Assembly: GCF_902459465.1 (NCBI RefSeq)
Contig: NC_047078.1
Span: 5,046,333 to 5,110,332, forward strand
From: Asterias rubens
Taxonomy: Eukaryota; Echinodermata; Asteroidea; Forcipulatida; Asteriidae
Reading direction: 5' to 3'
DNA length: 64,000 nucleotides
Within the stretch, counting starts at the first letter, position 1. Each line of letters begins with the position of its first letter. A program made the translations under genes and the position numbers. The notes below the pieces were generated by a model. That model had not been told where the DNA came from and did no database searches. It worked only from the letters and a program-made list of their open reading frames with translations. Shown in pieces: positions 23,881-35,418 of the stretch.

Positions 23881-24479
23881 CACTGTTTCAGGTCAAAGAT
23901 CACAGGCTCTAAAAATAGATGCAGTTGCAAGCTGTACGTTGCAGTATCACAACAACATTGTGAAGTGGGTGAGCCATCTACATCACATCGACAGTCATGC
24001 ATGTCACAAATCTTGCGAAATAAGCTATTATGTTTCACATTGGTAATCACACAAATACGCAGTCATACTCTGGTAGCTTTTGAGGAGTAGTGTAGCACCA
24101 TACATTGAAACTGAAAGGGTGATTCATTTCCCACAAACCCTAGTGACGTGTGAAAAACATATAATACGCATTCTGCAACAACAGTCAACAAAATGAGTAG
24201 GCCTAGTGAACTATTTTGTTGACAAGCCTTTAATGGCAGTTATGTGACAAAATGAGGAGCAGATATAGCAAATATATTATTTTTGTTTAATGTCAACTTT
24301 AAAGTAAACTTTAAACGAAATGTGAGTGTTTTTCGAGTTTGAGACAACCAGATATTTCATGTAACCCCACTGTAATTTAATAATATGACGTCAGGTTATT
24401 GATTATGTTGACATTTACAATGTTGTCAGCCTTTAAACCAAAACCATTAATGCGGAATCGGGAATTTTTTTTTTTTTTT

Positions 24480-25374
24480 TTGTGAAATATGCTTTTGGGT
24501 AGCCTACTAGAGCCTTATGACTTGTATTTCCCTACCGGTCCCCCAAAATCTTCAGGTCAGCACAAAAAATTAACGACTGTTTTTCTGTTTCTTTTTTGCA
24601 ACTGTTTTCAATTCAATAGTAGCACTGGATTATTCGAAACGTGATAATATTATTACTATTATCTCTTTTTTTGTTTTGCCTAATTAATTAATTATTATTT
24701 TGATATCAGACTTGCTTTTCCTTTTTTTTTTTTTTTTTTTTTTTTTTTTGGGGGGGGGAGGGGGCGGTGAGACGGTAGTTAGGTGATTCATTAAAAAATA
24801 TAACTGAACGAGAGAGGATACTGCATTACCTAACTTGCATGATTTATGTTATTATTTATTGGTATATACAAACAAATGACTACACGCGTAGGGTGAAGCG
24901 GTCACTTTAAATGGTTAACAAAATACACTGCTTTATTCAGTCATACTATTGTAATCACGTGAATGGGACATCTGCTAGCATTTGAAGGCGGGACTTATAG
25001 CGAACGCGTGTATTCATGTCTATTAGACTAACGAACAGTAGTTGTAAGTTATTGTTTGTTTGCCTTTTTTCCACGAGTTGTACATTCACGCAATACAACG
25101 GGCGCGGCAAGAACTGACTATTCACACGTACTCGTATTCATAAGCCCGAGCCTTAAAATTGTGATTGCGTGCTCGATTTATATAAGGGGATTTCCCATCC
25201 AATGTTATACTAAGTGTCATCAAAACATAGGCCTAAATGACGGTAGATTGCTGATAAACAAAGCTAAATGGAAATCAGATGGCAACCTTTAACTTTTTGA
25301 AATGCACATTCGTTTCGAAATATTCTAATATGAATGATAATAATAAAGAAACAAACTTACAAAGCGCAAAAACA
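24480..25374. repeat. Dispersed repeat B, copy 2
   Basis: Direct copy of 10,431-11,325, including a T28-G9 homopolymer pair in place of the T26-G10 pair. Small indels and substitutions separate the copies. Confidence 0.88.
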
Positions 25375-25471
25375 AGTCTCTCTTGAGGAATGGTGTTGTT
25401 TTATTTTCAACACAAAAACAATCACCCTTTCCTAATAGCTTCCCCTTGTTTGATTGCTTTATAAATGTTTG

Positions 25472-25828
25472 ATTAAAGGCACTGAACACGCTAGGAAATT
25501 GTCAAAGACCAGTCTTCTCACTTGGTGTATCTCACTCAACATATGCACTCAATGTCAAAGTTGTGAAAATTTGAACTCATTTGGTCGTCGAAGTTGGGAG
25601 AAAATACACCCTTGTCACACGAAGTTGTGTGCTTTCTGATGCTTGATTTCGAGACTTCAAATTCTAAACCTGAGATCTCGAAATCAAATTCGTGGAAAAT
25701 CACTTCTTTTTCGAAAACTACGTCACTTCAGAGGGAACCGTTTCTCACAATGTTTTATTACTAAGTGAGGTTTTATGCTAACATATATTTTGAGTAATTA
25801 CCAATGTATAGTGTCCAGTGCCTTTAAG
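25472..25828 (-). mobile_element. MITE family 1 (GGCAGTGGACACTATTGG), inverted copy
   Basis: The ends AAAGGCACTGAACACG and GTGTCCAGTGCCTTT are inverted. Internally, GATTTCGAGACTTCAAATTC is opposed by GAGATCTCGAAATC, a central hairpin typical of this family. Confidence 0.8.
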
Positions 25829-25829
25829 G

Positions 25830-26530
25830 GAATATTGTTCCCATAGTTTCAATCACCCACTCCTGTTAGTTTTCCTTGTGATTACTGTCTTTGATTTACT
25901 GAAACTTAATGTTAACAAAAATTGAGGATTGACACGAGTTATTGCAAAAAAGGGTTGACGTTAGATAATACATGTACAATCAGACAACAACATATGTGAT
26001 AAAAATAGACAACAACTTTGGCATCGTTCGCAGTTCAAACGAAGAGCACAGCATTTCACCCTTTTCCATCATTCTTAAAACAGCTATTGACTGACAGGAA
26101 ATGTGTTTTTGTTTATATTAAACAACACCCGTGACACTTGAATATGTTGCAGGATATAAGAGGGATCATTTATGAAACAAACAGCCCACAATAATGTACA
26201 ATTTGAATGCATTGTTGCCCAACCATCAGTACATTTCATAGACTTAATTTCAGTGTTCTGTTGTGTAACCCCAACTTGTGTCTGTTAGGTATGATTACTG
26301 CATGAATGCAGTATGAAACCATCATGGGAGAACTCCATTATGAAACGCTGTGTATTTGGAGGAAGTAACGCAAGAGTAGTTCTAAGCAGTGTCAAAGAAA
26401 TTACATTCAAGTTTATTATTAAACGGAAAGGCTAAGGGAAAGCATAGTTCGCGACACACTTGACCTATCACGTTGTGTAGGAGTGTTGCCCTTTGAACCT
26501 GTCCCCTGTGCACAACAGCTGCTGTCGACA
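25830..26530. other. No gene recognised
   Basis: AT-rich unique-looking sequence between two MITE copies. No motif, frame or repeat relationship was found. Confidence 0.4.
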
Positions 26531-27421
26531 TTAAAGGCAGTGGACACTATTGGTAATTACTCAAAATACTTATTAGCATAAAGCTTTACTTGGTGACGAG
26601 TAATGGGGAGAGGTTGATAGTATATAAATATTGACTGCTTCGAGTGCTATGGTTAAAACTATGACTCCGCCCAAGGTGATCCCCGGAGCGTTGTATTTTC
26701 CTGAGGCGAAGCCGAGGGAAAATAGAACGCTACGGGGATCACCGAGGGAGTCATAGTTTAAACCATTGCACGAATAAAAGCAGCCAATATTTGTTTTGTA
26801 ACACCCCAAACATTTCTAAATACTGTACTATTATTATTAAGTTACAGACCTGAATGCTACAATCCACGGACGACGCGAATACAGATTGCAAAAACTTTTA
26901 CTGTGCTGCATGTAGTGTCGTGCAATCCGAAATGGTTACAGACTATTAATTTATCATCCTCGTACACGCAACGGACGTCTGGGTACTGCGCGCCGTGTGC
27001 TAGTCTTCGGACTAGCGCACGGCAAACCAACGCACTATCACACGGTCGTCGTCTAGCCAAACTAAGACATGTCATGTGACGCGCTCTAAACCAATGAGCA
27101 GGCAGAATACTTGTAAGGGGTGTTATAATATAAAACATTGTCAGAAAAAGCGCCCTCTGAAGTGACATGGTTTTCGAGAAAGAAGTAATTTTCCACAAAT
27201 TTGATTTCGAGACCTCAATTAAGAATTTGAGGTCTCGATATCAACCATCTTAAAGCACACAACTTCGTGTGACAAGGGTGTTTTTCTTTTGTTGTAATTT
27301 CGCAACTTTGACGACCAATTGAGCTCAAATTTTCACAGGTTGTGTTATTTTATGCATGTTGAGATACACCAGGTGAGAAGACTGGTCTTTGACAATTACC
27401 AATAGTGTCCACTGTCTTTAA
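26531..27421 (+). mobile_element. MITE family 1 copy split by a nested element
   Basis: The left part (AAAGGCAGTGGACACTATTGG to about 26,625) and right part (about 27,115 to GTGTCCACTGTCTTTAA) form one family-1 copy. The ~490-bp insert has its own foldback at 26,665-26,760 (GGTGATCCCCGGAGCG against CGCTACGGGGATCACC) and a palindrome GTGCTAGTCTTCGGACTAGCGCAC. Confidence 0.75.
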
Positions 27422-27757
27422 CCTATACTCTGGTTACATTGCCATGATGCGTCACGTGCCATTCGTGTATATCATATCTTTCAATCAGTCTGAGTACATG
27501 ATATGAACCTTGAACTTGAGCCGACATATTTGCACACAGGGTCACACTCTATACACGACAATCATTTTGCAAATTTTGCATATTATTGCTGCGCGACCGA
27601 GAGCGATGCCCACCAGCAGGTACTGTCTGGATCGTGTTATGTAAACAACACCAGTTTTTGCAGTGTATGAGTTGACTAGGCCTGTAGACTGACGTCAAAC
27701 GTCACCTTAGTATATGGGACGTCACTTTGCTGTGTTCGAAACGTGGAAAACCAAACC

Positions 27758-27777
27758 GCGGCTCTTTTCAGAGCCGC
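27758..27777 (+). promoter_or_regulatory. Histone-type 3' stem-loop with no histone gene
   Basis: GGCTCTTTTCAGAGCC, extended to an 8-bp stem with a TTTC loop and preceded by CCAAACC, is the exact metazoan replication-dependent histone mRNA 3'-end stem-loop. No histone reading frame was found upstream on the plus strand, so it is probably an orphan copy or a pseudogene relic. Confidence 0.55.
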
Positions 27778-27779
27778 CA

Positions 27780-28155
27780 TAAAAAGCTTTATTGCATGGT
27801 TGTATACCCGCAAATGTGTTCTCAAAAAATACAATACAAACTGAACTAACAAAATAATAACAAGACCAGACTTGCAGCTGCTTCACTGATGACCTCGACC
27901 GCATTAATACCGCCGCCTTGCATATTATGCACGCCCTTCCAAATGCCAGACAGTGCATATCGTTATGTGATAGAAGCCATGACATTCAACCACGACATAC
28001 TGCAGAGTGGTACCAATTATCTTTTTAGATACATTTATTTCATGTCAACATCAATTAATACAGTGTGATAATATTGTTCAGAAAACATATAATAACTTGT
28101 ACTAAGGAAAACTTAATCCAGTTAATGAACAATTATAAAAAAAACAGTTTGACGT
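27780..28155. other. No gene recognised
   Basis: Contains AAAAAGCTTTATT just after the stem-loop, but no clear purine-rich histone downstream element and no gene. Confidence 0.35.
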
Positions 28156-28157
28156 AT

Positions 28158-28523
28158 TGGCAGTGGACACTATTGGTAATTACTAAAAATAATTATTAGC
28201 GTAAAACCTCATTTGGTGACGAGTGATGGGGATAGGTTGATGGTACAAAACATTGTGAGAAACGGCTCCCTCTGAAGTGCCATAGTTTTCGAGAAAGAAG
28301 TAATTTTCCACGAATTTGATTTCAAGACCTCAGATTTAGAACTTGAGGTCTCGAAATCATCTAAACGAACACAACTTTGTTCGAAAAGGGTGTTTTTTTT
28401 CTTTCATTATTATCTCGCAACTTTGATGACCGATTGAGCAGGTTTGTTGTTTTATGCATAATGTTGAGATACACCAACTGTGAACTAGTCTTTGACGATT
28501 ACCAATAGTGTCCACTGCCTTTA
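28158..28523 (+). mobile_element. MITE family 1, full-length copy
   Basis: The ends GGCAGTGGACACTATTGGTA and ACCAATAGTGTCCACTGCC are inverted. The central hairpin GATTTCAAGACCTCAG / TTGAGGTCTCGAAATC is present. This is the cleanest full-length copy in the window, about 366 bases. Confidence 0.85.
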
Positions 28524-28524
28524 A

Positions 28525-29950
28525 GATGTAGGAGAAAGAAGAAGCAAGAGCTGTTTTCCCTCTTCCCTAAAGACAAGGACACTTTACACAAAAGCATACA
28601 CAAACAAACAAAGAGGACATGGACGTTATGTACATTAAGCATGAGTGAGACTGGGCTATAGATAAATAATTACGAAAAAAAGTTGTGTATTAAAACAAAA
28701 AAGATATATAATTAATAAGTAGTGTATAAATCAATCAAAATCTTCTTAAACTATTCCAATAAAGGACCCCTTTATGAAACACTCTTTTTATAAGACAAAC
28801 AAGAAGAAGAAGAAAAAGAAGGAACGAAGAAAAATGAACAAATAAAGAAGCAAAAGGGGCGTATAGCTACTAAGCTGACCTCCCAGGGTTTCAGAAAATA
28901 AAAATGTAAACGATCGGAATTTTAATGGATCGTCAGATGTTTTTCACACATTCCTCAATCCAGTGAGGCACCTCCTGGCCCACCGTCATTGTGCAAAGAT
29001 TATGTTAATGTAAATGCACGAGGCTATGCTAGTCAGCACACACTCGGATAGCGATTCAACCATTGGTAGGATATAATAATACCACAAAACACTCTTTCGC
29101 ACAAGAGGTAAGTTTTGTTTTGATATGGTGAAATATTTTCGGGAAAACTTAACACCACCGATGTGTTGGTTTATGTTTAACACTAAAAGTGTTTTTGTAT
29201 TGCTTTGCCTTCGACGGTTTGGCCGCCTATGTAGCTGTTGTTGTCGGTAAATGTCTACGGTAGTTGTATATGCACCCTTGAAAGCAATCCAAAATGACAA
29301 ACCGTTTCACAACAGTCGCATGAGATGTACACACGCATGTGCTATTATTATTATTTTGTACCTTATTCAAACTGAATAAAGATGACGATTTGTGCTAACT
29401 AACCCTCTGTGCTGTTGAGACGAACCCTAAACAATTCGCACCGTTCATAGTGTTCCGCACGTTATGCCGGGGTGAAACATGCTCTTGCACATTAATTATT
29501 ACGCATGCAAGACAATTATTACAGGTTTGTTTCGATCATGTGTTCCTATCATGCTTAAAATCCACGAGTGAAAAACAACACTCTAATCACAGAATCTAAG
29601 ATTGAAATTGTTAGGGGCCTACAATTGTGCGGAAAACAAACATGGCATTTTGTCAAGACATTCGTGCCGTTGACAAAACCGTTGACACATTGGAATGTAG
29701 CGTAGTGCTTGCATGCACTCAATCGGCGAAGGCGACGTTTTTTCTTTCCGAATTATACTTTCTGGTTTTGTGTTTAATAATTGTTTCGGAACACGCTGTG
29801 CAACATCTTATCTACTGTTTTTAGCACCGCTTTTAAGAGTAACAGAGCGTCGGCCTCATTAATTTTTAGTTTATTCTCATATCAATTAATTCTCATGTAA
29901 ACTTTCTGGTCAACATCCGCCGGGGCGCGCGCCCCGCGTGACGAAGTCCC
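28525..29950. other. No gene recognised
   Basis: The stretch has purine-rich tracts near 28,800 (AAGAAGAAGAAGAAAAAG) and a GGGGCGCGCGCCCC palindrome near 29,924. Its short frames show no domains. Confidence 0.4.
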
Positions 29951-29959
29951 CTGGTAAAA

Positions 29960-30370
29960 CATCCAATGTTATATGTTATCATAATTATCTGTGGAACCCT
30001 ATACAAACTAAAATATTAGAAACGGTAATTTTATTGGTCTTTAATAACTACTCCTACATTCTCTCACTTAATTCACTTTCAGAAAACATTTGACTAGTTA
30101 TATTGAGGGTTTGTATGCCAGCTACCCCTACATCTTCTCACTTAATTCACTTTCAGAAAACATTTGCCTCGTTGTTTTAAGGGTTTGTAGGCCAGTTTGG
30201 TTAATTTTGTATTGAGAAATTCGTAAAAAGTACCCGATTCAGCTGCACATGGGGGCTCTTTCGATAACAAAACCCGACGGCCGATTGCTTAATACAAAAC
30301 GGATTTGGCAAAATTTACATCCCGAGTCCTGACCAAACTGCATTCTAACAATTTTGTTGCTTCAGAACTT
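29960..30370. repeat. Dispersed repeat C, copy 2
   Basis: Direct copy of 20,385-20,720. An internal segment (CTCACTTAATTCACTTTCAG) is present twice, about 75 bases apart. Confidence 0.8.
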
Positions 30371-31038
30371 TGAATGGAATGTTCGTTTACAGCTTCAAAA
30401 CAGCCGTTGATGTTTCACAAAGTTCGTAACTATGAAAGCATACTATTCTTAAACGGTGATTTAATGTACTCTTTTGAAAAGAATCAGTAATGTACTTACT
30501 TTCTTTTTGGAAATGTTTCAACTTTTGCGTGTATACGTTCTGTGTGCAGGGGAGATGAACTGTACGACTAATGGTGCAGAGTTAAATGGAACAAATAAGG
30601 TTTCACAACAATGGGTTGCCGTTTGATGCGTTTACAAAATGCTGGAAAGTTGGGTAGGCCTGCATGAGTGCCTTAAGGGTAATAAACACATATGTAACAG
30701 ATGCATGTTTTAAATATGGTGGCCCTGAAGGGACACAGCCAGTCGTGAATATTTTTGCGACGTCGCGAATATTTTCACGACAAGTCGCGAATATTTTGGC
30801 GACGTCGCGAATATTTTCACGACTAGTCGCGAATATGTTCACGACTAGTCGCGAATATTTTCACGACTTCGTGAACAATTCTGCGACTAGTCGTGAATAA
30901 TTCTGCGATAAGTCTCGTATAAATTCGCGACTAGTCGTGAATATTTTTTTCAGGAGCTTGAGTGTGTAATTCTTACATGGCACGCGTAGAGAGCCAAGCT
31001 ATGACGATTGTTTCAACTCGGCTATGTGTTTGGGTATT

Positions 31039-31155
31039 GGTCAACTCGGTCCCAAGCCTACTCGGTCCCAGTCAACTCGGTCCCAAGTCAACTCGGTCTC
31101 AAGTCACTCGGTCCCAAGTCAACTCGGTCAAGTCAACTCGGTCCCAAGTCAACTC
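31039..31155. repeat. 16-bp minisatellite AACTCGGTCCCAAGTC
   Basis: Seven to eight imperfect copies lie within the interior of the surrounding TIR transposon. Unit-length variation (13-16 bases) suggests slippage. Confidence 0.85.
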
Positions 31156-31599
31156 TCGTCCTTTATTTCCTTTATTTTTTTAATATGTGTTTAATTAAAT
31201 TTAAATGTAAGTTCACTTGAATGTGGTGTGAATGAGTTTACATGAATAGATTTTGATATTATTTATTATCACGTGTAAGTTAATTTTTACTTACTTTTTA
31301 TTTTCAACCAACCTTAATGTTTTGTTTTACTATTTTATTGGTACTGTTTTTTATATTTTTATTACGTGTAAGTTAGCTGGACAGTTTTGTTTATATTAAT
31401 AAAAAACAAACATAAATTTCCTCTGTTTTTATATTATTTATTGTATGTGTTTTTGAGAAATTTTGTTGATAAAATAAGCATTTGTTACACTTCAAGAAAT
31501 CAAAGAGGATTCAATTATATTTGTCAATTAATGTTAATTCTTGAGAGCCATAGAGAAGGAAACTACTCTGGTTGAAAGCAAAAAATATTTGAACACATT

Positions 31600-31780
31600 G
31601 TCCGACCGTGTTAGTTCGCAAAGTAAAAGGAAAACCACGCAGTTTCGAGGCAAATTGTGTGGATCATTGTATTCTACTTTTAAAACATCTTTCCAATCAT
31701 ATGCATTTTATAACAAATGGTTACAAACGCTTTTTATAGACCAACTCGTCCGGTCCAAGGCAACGTGTTCCTTTACCTTA
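31600..31780 (-). mobile_element. Truncated MITE related to 4,553-4,802
   Basis: It shares GACCAACTCG-CCGG-CCAAGGCAA and GATCATTGTATTCTAC with the 4.5-kb element. It is nested inside the 30.7-32.2 kb transposon. Confidence 0.55.
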
Positions 31781-32330
31781 GTTGTGTTTAAACAACCCAC
31801 CATCGATTTGCATCAGTCGGAATTCTCCTCCGGATCCATCGTACGGAACAGCTTTTACTTAGTCTTACTAAGCCGTCAACGTGAATACAGTAATTACACA
31901 CTCAAGCTACTGAAAAAAATTAATATTCGCGACTAGTCGCAGAAATATTTACGACGTCATGAAAATGTTCGCGACAAGTCGTAAAAAAAATCGCGACTAG
32001 TCGTGAACAAAATTCGCGACGTCGCCAAAATATTCGCGACTTGTCGTGAATAAATTCACGACGTCACAAAAATATTGACGACGTTGCAAAAATGTTCGCG
32101 ACTTGTCGTGAATAAATTCACGACGTCGCAAAAAATATTCACGACATGCTGTGTCCCTTCAGGGCCACCATAATTAAAGCCTAATGTTTTTAGCTTAACA
32201 CGCGAAATTAACCCCCTCCCCCTGTACAAAAAGGTATATACACAATGCCATTTACCCCTCTGCGAAACATCAATGAGTCACTCTGGAATGTTAATGGAAG
32301 TCCGAGGTTGCCACCCACTTCAAACCTAAA

Positions 32331-32494
32331 GAGGTGGCTCGGTGTGTAGCCTACAGCTCTCCCCCCCCCCCCCCCCCCCTTAGACCAACAGGTGGCCCGT
32401 ATCAAAACCAGACAACCACAGAGGTGACTCTGTGTGCAGCCTACGGCTTCCCCCTTCGACCAACAGGTGGCCCATATCAAAACCAGACAACCAC
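32331..32494. repeat. Tandem duplication of a ~75-bp unit with a C20 expansion
   Basis: GAGGTGGCTCGGTGTG ... CAGGTGGCCCGTATCAAAACC is followed directly by a second copy. The first copy has a run of about 20 C where the second has five. Confidence 0.8.
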
Positions 32495-33850
32495 ACATGT
32501 TAGGAGATATCGCTCGTGACTCCAGCCAATCAGACAACTCGTAAGAGGAAGTTCGGTTCAGGGTTTTGTAAACTTGCAACCCGACGTCTGTAACGACACA
32601 ACCGTGTTGGATTCCACAAGGATGCCATGCCACTGGACCTTCTAATTTTCAATCCAAGATGGCGCAGGTTACGCTTTTAATAGTATAGATAGTAAACATG
32701 ATCGTTCGTTTCGGGGTGTTATGCTCGAAGGGTATTTGTTGCATACCTTATGTCTATGAACTTATTTGCATAATTGTATGTCAAGGTTCATCGTTTGACT
32801 TTAATGCGGAAGTTTCAAATAATGTTATTTCCTGGTTGTCTTATACTCTTCTAGTTGCAATCGTTCATTGTCAGGTTTATGTTCATACTATCCAAAGCAT
32901 TGCAACTCTTTAATGTGTTATCCCGCACACGGTAGGCAGACTTCTTTAAAATCAGTTTAGCTACCTTCATGTATTGTTATCAGACTTTGTATTCACTCTT
33001 TGCCCCTTTGTGACGTATTATCAGTGTGCCACAAGATTTGTGAATTCAATGTCTGTCAATGTTTCACTATTCCAGTTCACCTGTGCGGCGTCTTGACGGT
33101 TCGCATGAAGTAAATAAACCACTGCGGTCACAAAAAGTACAGTCATAATACAGGTGAGTTAAAATATACTACCAGTTCTGCTTTGAATCACAGAATGGTT
33201 TAGAGGATAAGTTTGGTTGGACAGTATTTCAATGACATGATTCTATGCAATTTGTTGGAATCCCTGACAATCAGCACCTAACAAGATGCTTGTGATTACT
33301 CAGGAGTTTCTGAAGGTCTGGCAGTCAGGTATAGAAAAAACATCAATAATTGATGACTATCAAGCTTAATTTGTCATCTACCATAGGCCTTCGCGTATTA
33401 TGCATCCCGAAAACACCCATTGCTTGCTACTTGTGTCCCTCAAAACTAACACAGTCTTCCGATTAGGTTTGTACACAACAGTCGCAAAGGATGTACTGTA
33501 CTGCAGCCGCATATACTGTACTACAGCCGCATATACTTACCATTTAATAACTGCATAACGGGATATGCTAGTCAAGCATTTTGTTACTCACAGCACATCC
33601 AAACACATTCATGTGACGCACACACTTTAGCGTTCGATAAAGCAAATTATGTTTATAAGGATGAAAGGTGCGGCCGTATAAGCTTACCAGCGATCGTATC
33701 GTGTGTTTTTTAAATAGAAATATAAATGATGTGTTAATATAAAAAAGAGAGAAGAAAAAAAGAAAAAAGTCACTTTGATCACAATATTGCAGTCAAATAT
33801 CAAAAATTATAATTAAAATTTGAATATTGCGTGGTAGAAACACGATATGG
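32495..33850. other. No gene recognised
   Basis: AT-rich sequence with a short TACTGTACTGCAGCCGCATA duplication near 33,500 and an AAAAAGAGAGAAG purine tract near 33,740. No coding motif was found. Confidence 0.4.
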
Positions 33851-33855
33851 AAAGG

Positions 33856-34002
33856 TTTTCGGTAACACCATGTAATGACTATCTCTAAATGAGTTCGGGT
33901 GGTTCAGAAAAGAACCATTGGGTTCAACTAAACGTCGCGACGTTTCGATCAGTATTCTCTAAATATTACTAGAGAAAGTATTATAATGGTGTTACCCGAA
34001 AT
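33856..34002. mobile_element. Short TIR element containing GACGTTTCGATC, copy 2
   Basis: The left end TTTTCGGTAACACCAT is opposed by ATGGTGTTACCCGAAAT. The interior matches 22,600-22,720. The palindrome ACGTCGCGACGT sits next to the GTTTCGATC core. Confidence 0.6.
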
Positions 34003-34119
34003 AAGAGCTGACATGTTGATACGGACTATTTTAAATGTTACTATTTTGTTTATCTATTTATTTATTTATTTATTTATTTTTATTTTTTATTTTTTCTTAG
34101 ATGTAATAAACGAGTAGAA

Positions 34120-34450
34120 ATTATGTCGGTACGTTAACTTATTCCACGAAACAAGTCGTCTTGATGAAATTATTATGCCGGTAATGAAATATATGGGATG
34201 GCACTTCTGGAGCTCAGTAGGTTTACTTCCGTTATATGAAATCCCCACCAGGCTGAATTATTTCTGGAAATTCCCACTTTGAGAAACTGAAACTGCAACT
34301 CTACCGATTCCAAGCTGTGACAGCTATTGAAATAATGTTCGTGTTGACAAAAGAGACGGTCGTGTTGCCGTTGGTGACCTCTATGCCGATTCATCTCTTT
34401 CTCTCGCTGCCATGTCCCAACACATCTTTGTTGTCGCAGGAAGTATGAAC
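34120..34450 (-). mobile_element. Fragment shared with the 60.3-kb transposase locus
   Basis: ATTATGTCGGTA ... TTCCACGAAACAAGTCGTC ... TTGACAAAAGAGACGGTCGTG matches 60,290-60,600 in the same orientation at high identity. No transposase catalytic region is present here, so it is a fragment or a non-autonomous relative. Confidence 0.65.
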
Positions 34451-34499
34451 CGGGACTTACTTTGTACATACAAGTGTATTGTGCATAAATTATAATAAT

Positions 34500-35279
34500 A
34501 ATACTATGTTGTGAAATTGCAGCGTAAAGAGGACCGCGCGGCGAAAAGGTGCTCTCGCGTCCTCCTCAGAAAGGCTAGTTGTTTTCCCAATCAAAGTAAA
34601 CTTATTGATTAATCTAATAATGTTTTGATAAAACCTAGTCTGTAATTGTTTAGTATAATTGATTTAGATTGTTTATCATTCATATTTGGTGAAATACTAT
34701 TGTGTAAGTATCGGAATTTTTAGCCAAAAAAAGTCAGTCGGAAATAGACGTCCTTTCCATATTTGTATGCATCAATCCAATGGGAATAATTTATCATCGC
34801 CTTTTCCAATTATCTGCCAATCGCTCTTATTAGTTGTTTTTCATCATTGATTTCCTAATCCCTGTTTGTTCCCTTTGTTTGCAGACTATTATATAATTGG
34901 TATAAACAAATGATGCGATGCGGATATCCATTTTTATCGGAGTATAATATCCAGATCCAGAAATGAATCAACCTTACTATCCTGAACTACAAGTAATTAC
35001 CCAGCCTTCGTACCAACCAACTGATCCAATTAGCCCGAATTATAACAATCCACCGTTCCTGATTTACCATCTGATTAAACTGTGAATAAAGAACAATCAA
35101 CAAATGAGACAAACAGCTGGTTCCGTTACTTATTTTTCAACTATGTTATTCTATTTTTTCTATACAAGTGCCACTAACATTATTTTCAAAGTATTTGAGC
35201 ATATTTTGTTTCTGATTTCGCCACAAATTAATTGTATCAATGGTAAAGTAGAATAAATAACGATCAAAAAATTGTTCAT
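34500..35279. other. No gene recognised
   Basis: AT-rich. CAAGTGCCACTAACATTATTTTC near 35,165 resembles text near 19,840 (ACAAGCGCTACCGACGTTATTTTC), a weak dispersed relationship. Confidence 0.35.
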
Positions 35280-35372
35280 ACATTTACATTTCTCGATATT
35301 TCCATTTCAAGAGGTTAATAGATTGGTTAATATTTAATCTAAATGGAAATAAAACAAATTCTGCTCAAACAA

Positions 35373-35418
<46 letters not shown>

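Larger units (their letters stand above)
30715..32172. mobile_element. DNA transposon with perfect 25-bp TIRs and subterminal palindrome arrays
   Basis: Left TIR 30,715-30,739 begins TATGGTGGCCCTGAAGGG; right TIR 32,148-32,172 is its perfect reverse complement. Just inside, about 9 units on the left (30,741-30,950) and about 11 on the right (31,915-32,147) repeat a ~20-22-bp motif, CGCGACTAGTCG(C/T)GAATATTT, itself palindromic. The interior carries a 16-bp minisatellite and a fragment of the 4.5-kb MITE family but no transposase, so it is non-autonomous. A TA target duplication is possible (TA precedes TGGTGG and follows CCACCA). Confidence 0.85.

Noticed and set aside
30741..30955. CRISPR-like array of ~20-bp units
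   Set aside because: The units are contiguous palindromes without unique spacers, lie inside a TIR transposon, and the genome is eukaryotic.
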